From: Calliopum simillimum
Lineage: Eukaryota > Arthropoda > Insecta > Diptera > Lauxaniidae
Assembly (NCBI GenBank): GCA_951812925.1
Contig: OX638371.1
Coordinates: forward strand, 84,825,697 to 84,889,696
Direction: 5' to 3'
DNA length: 64,000 nucleotides
Within the stretch, counting starts at the first letter, position 1. Every line of letters starts with the position of its first letter. The notes below the pieces were generated by a model. It was not told the DNA's origin. It did not search any database and saw nothing but the letters and a program-made list of their open reading frames with translations. This document shows positions 57,508 through 64,000 of this stretch, in pieces. A program made the position numbers and the translations under genes.

Positions 57508-58234
57508 CACCCAGTGTGCCAGACGGTTCAAATCTTCGCTTTTTTCTTTTTTATCCGTAACGGATCCGTTACTGATCCGTTGGCGGGATCGTTTTTTTTT
57601 TTTTTTTGGAATTTCTCCCACAAACGGATCAGTAACGGATCCGTAACGGGTAAAAAAGCGAAGATATGAACCGTCTGACACACTGGGTGATGATAAAAAA
57701 AAACATTTTTGATTTGTTTTTTTTATCTTTTTATTTAATTTGCATATGATTTTTTGTAAAGAAGAAACGTTTTTGATTACAAATTCAAAAGAAAGGAAGA
57801 GAAAAAACACAAAATACTTATAAAAAACAACAGAAATTTGTTTAATATACAAACTTTAGACCTCAACATCAGATAAGTCTACATCATATCGGTCAATAGC
57901 CTAGTTGTCTAACGTCTAGTGTTTGAAAAGTAATACCCCGGGGTCTGGGTTCGCCTCTTCGGCCGAGTAGGTATTTTTTTTTTTGCTTTTTTTTTTAATT
58001 AAAAATAAGCGCTACAAGATTTTTCTTTTTTTTTACAAGCGGTATTAACATTATTAAAAGCAAATTCGTTTTGTATTCGTTTTATATGTACGTAATGGGT
58101 TCGAAACAGATCTATAAAAGTAGAAAAAACGATTTTTTTTGGGAATCTCTCCCGCAAACGGATCAGTAACGGACAAAAAATATGAGAATATGAACTCGTT
58201 ACGGATTCATAACGGGTCCGTTTGGCACACTGGG
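57508..58234. mobile_element. CCCAGTGTGCCA-ended elements with internal tRNA-like insert
   Basis: 57508-57689 is a 182-bp hairpin whose ends start CACCCAGTGTG(C/T)CAGACGG; AACGGATCCGTTACTGATCC pairs inside. A third end (GGCACACTGGGA) lies at 58224-58234, so either a longer composite or two adjacent elements are present. Between them is a tRNA-like sequence. Confidence 0.65.
57892..57968 (+). other. tRNA-like relic followed by a T run
   Basis: TCGGTCA..TAGCCTAGTTG (A-box-like) ..GGGTTCGCCTC (weak B box) ..CGGCCGA would close an acceptor stem with six of seven pairs. It is followed by a T run. The T-loop and anticodon arm are poor, so a functional tRNA is unlikely. Confidence 0.4.
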
Positions 58235-58586
58235 ATATAATTCTGAAGATTTTAAATACCAATTTTTATTAATTTGGTAACCCTATCACTTAGATGCGTA
58301 TTACATAAAACTGCTATTGAACATGGTCAAGAATGTACAAAGAGATTCTCCTCGACTATGAATGGAGCTTATTTATGATGACTTGGATGTGCACATGCCG
58401 TTTACGTTTAAAGCATAAGATTCTTAATTTTCTATAGAGTGTGTGTGTAATAAATATGCATACTTAGACAAAATTAATGCGATAGAATTAACCTCATGGT
58501 TATTTCATCAGTGTAGATGCCTAACAATAAGATACGGTCATTCAATTTACTCATTGTCAGTTACGCTAAACAAGTTTTGATTTCAG

Positions 58587-58814
58587 TGATTAACACTGGA
58601 AGTGGTGGCCTTAGTGGCCGCAGCCGTGCTGTCATCTCTAGTGATCATTAAAGTTGTATGCATTTTCTCGTAATAATGCACGAATATTATTTGTAAGAAG
58701 AAGTTTGTTGATGTGGAAATTTGATAAACGTGATTTTTCTGACTGATAACAATTTGGCAAAGCAAACGAGGCAAAGTCATCAGTAATCAGTGGGGTATTA
58801 TATCCAATACAAAG
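58587..58814 (+). other. Exon-like segment with strong splice sites
   Basis: Bounded by TTTTGATTTCAG at the left and AAAG|GTAAGT at the right. If entered in the phase of its first full codon it reads INTGSGGLSGRSRAVISSDH then stop (649-651 of the 58-kb block), followed by about 160 bp. It could be a terminal coding exon with an unused donor, or a 5' UTR exon feeding the candidate exon at 63497. The donor matches the consensus at all intronic positions. GGCCTTAGTGGCCGCAGCCG is GC-rich for the area. Confidence 0.35.
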
Positions 58815-59079
58815 GTAAGTAATAATAAAAGTAATTTTTTCTGAGCTTTACTAATGCAGTGACTTTTTTTTTTTACTTTATTTTATAATTACACTGTGCA
58901 ACACAAAAAAAGGTAGAAGGGGGCGTGTTTTAGGGGGGGTCAAAGTTTTCCACCTTTAACGCATACTTAAGTTAAATTGACATGTCTAGCTAAGTATATG
59001 ATGTTTTCATGGGTTCAATAAACTTTAGCAGAATATTACGAGAAATATTTTTGTGGAAAACTTTGAACTTGTAGGTGGA

Positions 59080-59830
59080 CATATCCACGATGTCGCACGT
59101 GACCGTCGAACACATTAGAAGTAAAAAAAAGTTAATATAAAACGGATTTTTTTTTTCACAATAGGCTTAACTTATAGCTTTTAATTAGCCTTATAATTGG
59201 TTCTCCGTTTGATTTTGGGCAATTTTTTGGTTTCAAGATGGTTGGAAAAAACCAAGGCGATCACACGGGACAAAAAAAGAAGTGGTTTTTGTGGCCAAGA
59301 ATTCAAACAACGATTCCAAGGAAACCTGTGGCAATATTTTGATGTGAGTAATTTTAAAATCTTGTGCATTGATGACTTTTAATAATTATTTTCGTTTTAC
59401 CCAAAAATGGTTTATACTTTTTTTTTAAATTTAATTTTGATCAGAGCCACATGGAATGTGTCGCACGGGACATTTTTTTCCACCGTACAATTTTTAAGTT
59501 GAAAATCTTTCAAAAAAACCAGGGTTTCCTAGTGAATTTTGGTTCACCTTATCTTGTTAAGTTGACGTAGCAGTAGGAGCGTCCATTTTTCTAGTGAATA
59601 TTATTTGTCATTTAAGTGCGTTAAATATTTTCAGAGATATGATGAAATGATATTTGTGGAGGCGTGATACTCCCATTTTCCCAGTACACATTATTTATGC
59701 TTTTTACATAAGTACCAAATCTCATTTATGTACGCTAAATAGTTTTAAAGATATGATGATTTTTATTTTTTGGCTCACGGTTCATCTCTTTGTGGAAATG
59801 CCGAGGTGCATTTTCTTAAAAACCACAAAT
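59080..59830. repeat. Dispersed repeat family E, copy 2
   Basis: CGCACGTGACCGTCGAACAC, AAGTTGAAAATCTTTCAAAA, CACCTTATCTTGTTAAGTTG and GATATGATGA(A/T) blocks in the same order as at 31.0-31.7 kb. Confidence 0.6.
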
Positions 59831-59866
59831 ATGACCTCCTGAACATGGGAATATTGAGTCAGTATG

Positions 59867-59977
59867 CATTACGAGCATTTTTGAGATCGTAATAAAACAA
59901 AAACTGTATCAAGCCGGGATCTTGCTTAGAAAGGTTATGAGCAATTATGTTATTACGATCTCAAAATGCTCGTAATG
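59867..59977. mobile_element. 111-bp hairpin MITE
   Basis: Inverted ends of about 27 bp beginning CATTACGAGCATTTT(T)GAGA; the loop contains GCCGGGATCTTGC. Non-coding. Confidence 0.65.
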
Positions 59978-60174
59978 AGTCGTGCGAAGTCTCAAACTAT
60001 TGACTCTAAGTCGAGGAATATGAAATTCAAAATCTCAAACTTAAAATCAAACATATTTTGTTTTTGTAATTAAAATACCCTCAAAAACGTATTTTCGTTT
60101 TTTCAACATTCTGTAAAACTCCAAAATTTAATTTTGGATAAAACTTGTTGTCACAAGATCAAAATGAAATCATG

Positions 60175-63130
60175 AGTAGGGTGTATTCGTGCGTTCTGGC
60201 ACACGCCGGCAGAGGCCCCTGGCAGAATTTTCCCCCTTCCTAGTACATCGTGGCAGAATTGCCCCTGTAGGAGCCCCTTCCTAGTACATCGTGGCAGAAT
60301 TGCCCCTTTGAGAATTTTCCCCCTTTCTAGTACATCTTGGCAGAATTGCTCCTGTAGGAGCCCCTTCCTAGTATATCTTGGCAGAATTGCTGCTGTAGGA
60401 GACAGAATATTTTTTCCTAGTTGAATTTTTTTAAAGATATTTTTCTTTTGTTTTTTTTTTTTTTTTGTTGTTTTGTCAGTAATTTTTTGTTGTTGTTTTA
60501 TATGCTAATGGGGTTATGGTGAACATATACCTTAGTAGATTATGGAGGTAGTTCTAAAACTTATTGTTACCGGAAGCGATGACTCATATTATTAGGTATT
60601 AAAATCATGCTATCTGACGAATATAATTTTTTTTATATGTAAAAAATAGATTTTGTATATTAGGTACTTACACTATTATACATTTATAACATTTTTTCGT
60701 CCAACTGATATATGTAGGATCCATGACAATCTAACAAAGGTCAAGATAATCAAACTCATATCCACGTACCCCCTCCCCTAGACCAGAATTTCAATATGAA
60801 TTTGAAATTAATGTATCAGGTTATCAGAAACTTCAGACTGGGTGAAAATATTAAAACTTATCATGATAAGACTTGTTATTTGTATACCTTAGTGGATCAC
60901 ATATTTTATATGTCAACCAATTTTCGATAAACAAATATGTGTATGTACGTCGTATGCTGCAATTTGCTTATTGATCATTTTTCCCTCTTGCTTTGTTGAA
61001 GCTAAAATATACGTATAATATTGGCAGCTTCTCTATATTGAGTATTATATTTCAGTCTAAATAAACAATCAAACAAAAGACCCTTTAATCCATAAAATGT
61101 ATTCAGTATGTGTCTGATCTTGAAATTTTGCAAGTTCTTGACCTATATTAAATAAGAACAAGAGTAAAGTTTTTTTTTTTGTATATTTTTAATAGCTTAT
61201 TGATATTTCGTTACAAAATTTTTCTTAGAAGTAATACAATTTTTCTTAAAGATTTATTTATGTTTTTCCAAAAGTGTATTGAAGATTCAACCAATCAATC
61301 AATCAATCAATTGATAAACCATATATGTATTTTTATCTAAACTATAATGCCACCTTCTTTATTTAAGGGTTATTATGTAGATTCTGGACAAAAATATGAC
61401 ATTTTATATGTAAATCTACATATTAAAATTCAAAATTCTCAAAAATGGGTGCGAAGCTATAAAGATCTACCAAATGTTAACTAGGTGAGCTTTAATTCTT
61501 AAGGTGAATACATCAGCCAAGTACTGATGACACACCATATGATATGGATTATGATGCTGTGCGCCACATTATGGTCTGTGCAAATGATGAACCATATTAC
61601 TAGGCACATACAATTGCTGGCGAATATATGAAGGTAGAATATAATATCATATTCTCAAATTGTAACAAAATAATGCTACCAAGCATTTGCTAGTACCTAA
61701 AATACAAGCAAGATAGATACATTCATATCTATTACAGTTCAAATAAAAATATTTTCAAATTTTCAAATATTTGAAAAATTTTGAAAAATTTGAAAAAAGT
61801 TTAAATTTTTCAAATTTTCAAATATTTGAAAATATTTGAAAAATTTGAAAAATTTTGAAAAATTTGAAAAAAGTTTAAATTTTAATATGTAGATTTACAT
61901 ATAAAATGTCATATTTTTGTCCAGAATCTACATAATAACCCTTAAATAAAGAAGGTGGCATTATAGTTTAGATAAAAATACATATATGGTTTATCAATTG
62001 ATTGATTGATTGATTGGTTGAATCTTCAATACACTTTTGGAAAAACATAAATAAATCTTTAAGAAAAATTGTATTACTTCTAAGAAAAATTTTGTAACGA
62101 AATATCAATAAGCTATTAAAAATATACAAAAAAAAAACTTTACTCTTGTTCTTATTTAATATAGGTCAAGAACTTGCAAAATTTCAAGATCAGACACATA
62201 CTGAATACATTTTATGGATTAAAGGGTCTTTTGTTTGATTGTTTATTTAGACTGAAATATAATACTCAATATAGAGAAGCTGCCAATATTATACGTATAT
62301 TTTAGCTTCAACAAAGCAAGAGGGAAAAATGATCAATAAGCAAATTGCAGCATACGACGTACATACACATATTTGTTTATCGAAAATTGATTGACATATA
62401 AAATATGTGATCCACTAAGGTATACAAATAACAAGTCTTATCATGATAAGTTTTAATATTTTCACCCAGTCTGAAGTTTCTGATAACCTGATACATTAAT
62501 TTCAAATTCATATTGAAATTCTGGTCTAGGGGAGGGGGTACGTGGATATGAGTTTGATTATCTTGACCTTTGTTAGATTGTCATGGATCCTACATATATC
62601 AGTTGGACGAAAAAATGTTATAAATGTATAATAGTGTAAGTACCTAATATACAAAATCTATTTTTTACATATAAAAAAAATTATATTCGTCAGATAGCAT
62701 GATTTTAATACCTAATAATATGAGTCATCGCTTCCGGTAACAATAAGTTTTAGAACTACCTCCATAATCTACTAAGGTATATGTTCACCATAACCCCATT
62801 AGCATATAAAACAACAACAAAAAATTACTGACAAAACAACAAAAAAAAAAAAAACAAAAGAAAAATATCTTTAAAAAAATTCAACTAGGAAAAAATATTC
62901 TGTCTCCTACAGCAGCAATTCTGCCAAGATATACTAGGAAGGGGCTCCTACAGGAGCAATTCTGCCAAGATGTACTAGAAAGGGGGAAAATTCTCAAAGG
63001 GGCAATTCTGCCACGATGTACTAGGAAGGGGCTCCTACAGGGGCAATTCTGCCACGATGTACTAGGAAGGGGGAAAATTCTGCCAGGGGCCTCTGCCGGC
63101 GTGTGCCAGAACGCACGAATACACCCTACT
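60175..63130. mobile_element. 2.96-kb palindrome with ~1.25-kb near-identical arms
   Basis: The left arm 60175-61430 and right arm 61878-63130 are inverted copies. I found one substitution (near 60917/62389) and length differences in two homopolymer runs. The ends begin AGTAGGGTGTATTCGTGCGT. Subterminal regions have short direct repeats around CCTTCCTAGTACATCGTGGC. The single-copy loop is 448 bp and ends in a TTTGAAAA-type low-complexity duplication (about 61745-61876). No transposase frame is present. Structure fits a Foldback/Galileo-like or other long-TIR non-autonomous element. Target duplication was not recognised. Confidence 0.9.
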
Positions 63131-63496
63131 TACATCAACACTTTTCGTTACGTCTCGTTATATTGTACAAGCTATACAAGCTATTTCGATTAAGTAGGTG
63201 CCTAAAGAAAGTATCATACACTGCTAAAAAATGATACGTATTCAAATAAGTTTCACGCCCACTTTTCAAACATAAGTTTCACTTCTCATATCTGCAATCT
63301 GTACAGCTTGCTTGTACACATTTTATGTTTGTTTTTGATTGTATTATCTGCATTGGATGTTTGGAATTTTTTGGTGTTTTGCACAAAGTACTGCTTACAG
63401 TAGGTAAGCGCACAATGAGTGGAGTAAATTAATTAATGTTGTTTGCTCTAAAATTGTTAATTTTTAATTTTCGTAACCTTGCTTTCACTTTCTCAG

Positions 63497-63610
63497 CCAT
63501 ACAAAATGCGTGTACCTGCTGACAATTCGTCCGTCAGCGCTCCTTATTTTCCCATGGTGATGCTGCTGTTGGCTGCGATGATGGTGCCATTGATTGACAA
63601 CTTCAATTAA
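63497..63610 (+). CDS. Candidate exon: 34-codon ORF or GPI-signal-like terminal exon
   Basis: Follows a strong acceptor (TTGCTTTCACTTTCTCAG). In phase 0 the exon reads PYKMRVPADNSSVSAPYFP then MVMLLLAAMMVPLIDNFN-stop (63608-63610). From the internal ATG at 63506 it is a 34-residue ORF in a fair context (CAAAATGC). Small residues before a C-terminal hydrophobic run resemble a GPI-anchor signal, as found at the end of fly immunoglobulin-domain surface proteins. Codon use (GTG ATG CTG CTG TTG GCT GCG) contrasts with the AT-rich flanks. The minus strand also has an 18-codon frame here. No upstream coding exon was identified. Confidence 0.35.
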   Translation, partial: PYKMRVPADNSSVSAPYFPMVMLLLAAMMVPLIDNFN

Positions 63611-63639
63611 GAGTAATCGGCAACTCTTTATACGCATGC

Positions 63640-64000
63640 CGAAATTATGTCAGTCAGATGTTTGCAAAATAAATGGCCAACATTAATTTCACAAAAAATT
63701 AAAAAAATTCAACACTACGATAAAAAACCAAACGTGCGAATTTTATTTTGAATTTTTACCAAAAAAAAAAAAGTAACACGCTTATGTTTAGTACATCCAA
63801 CGGAAATGCACGAGATGTTGGCGGTGAATGATGATAATGCAGACAATGTTAATAAAATGAGAGACAACCTGATGAATAGTTGGCCTAAATGTTAAGTACA
63901 ACCCATTTAATTAATGCGTTTCGTAATTTGTGGCCTTTGGGTGTGTCGCATTCGGTTTTAAAAAATCATCCACATCTATTGTTGTTCATGTGATGTGCAG
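63640..64000. other. Right edge, nothing recognised
   Basis: AT-rich with no frame or repeat recognised up to the window end. Confidence 0.4.

Noticed and set aside
57502..57852. 116-codon minus frame
   Set aside because: Crosses a hairpin MITE and poly-A/T runs; peptide is low-complexity Lys/Phe.
57892..57968. Functional tRNA gene
   Set aside because: B box and anticodon arm deviate; it lies inside a repeat with similar relics elsewhere.

Overview
The window reads as AT-rich nuclear DNA from a higher (schizophoran) fly. Very short introns with GT..AG borders, decayed mariner, Tc1, jockey, Mutator-like and hAT elements, and protein matches that are closest to Drosophila support this. The genus cannot be fixed from the sequence. 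Roughly the first 30 kb holds the recognisable host genes; the remaining 34 kb is mostly layered transposon debris with a few coding-like islands.

Layout. 0-4 kb: remnants of a mariner, a jockey-type LINE, small hairpin MITEs and a pogo/jerky-like transposase. 5.1-8.7 kb: two same-orientation copies of an element carrying ~67-bp tandem repeats, with a decayed, intron-containing 3' end of an RRP12-like ribosome-biogenesis gene between them. 9.5-10.4 kb (+): intact two-exon TMEM70 homologue (mitochondrial ATP synthase assembly). 11.9-12.7 kb (-): intact Urm1 in five tiny exons, convergent with TMEM70. 13.5-17.5 kb: nested DNA transposons, a 1300-bp Tc1-like DD37E element, and a LINE tail inserted across its right end. 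19.4-29.4 kb (-): ten exons of a puratrophin-1/PLEKHG4-type RhoGEF (spectrin-like region, DH, PH, long C-terminal tail). The reading frame stays open through 913 codons, and the 5' end of the gene lies upstream, outside what I could identify.

29.4-64 kb: at least four copies of a ~0.8 kb dispersed repeat, several long fold-back elements, hAT elements with target duplications, a decayed Mutator-like element, a 400-bp (TTTCA)80 array, and a 2.96-kb palindrome with ~1.25-kb almost identical arms. Within this are an unidentified, apparently decayed multi-exon gene (35.3-36.8 kb, +), a candidate 66-residue membrane microprotein (38.9 kb, +), a 32-codon ORF (42.2 kb, -), and two exon-like segments near the right edge (58.6 and 63.5 kb, +).

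The three confident genes (TMEM70, Urm1, RhoGEF) act in unrelated processes; their proximity is ordinary animal gene order and gives no evidence of joint regulation. All exon borders were derived by eye from splice signals, codon phase and family resemblance; no alignment was run.
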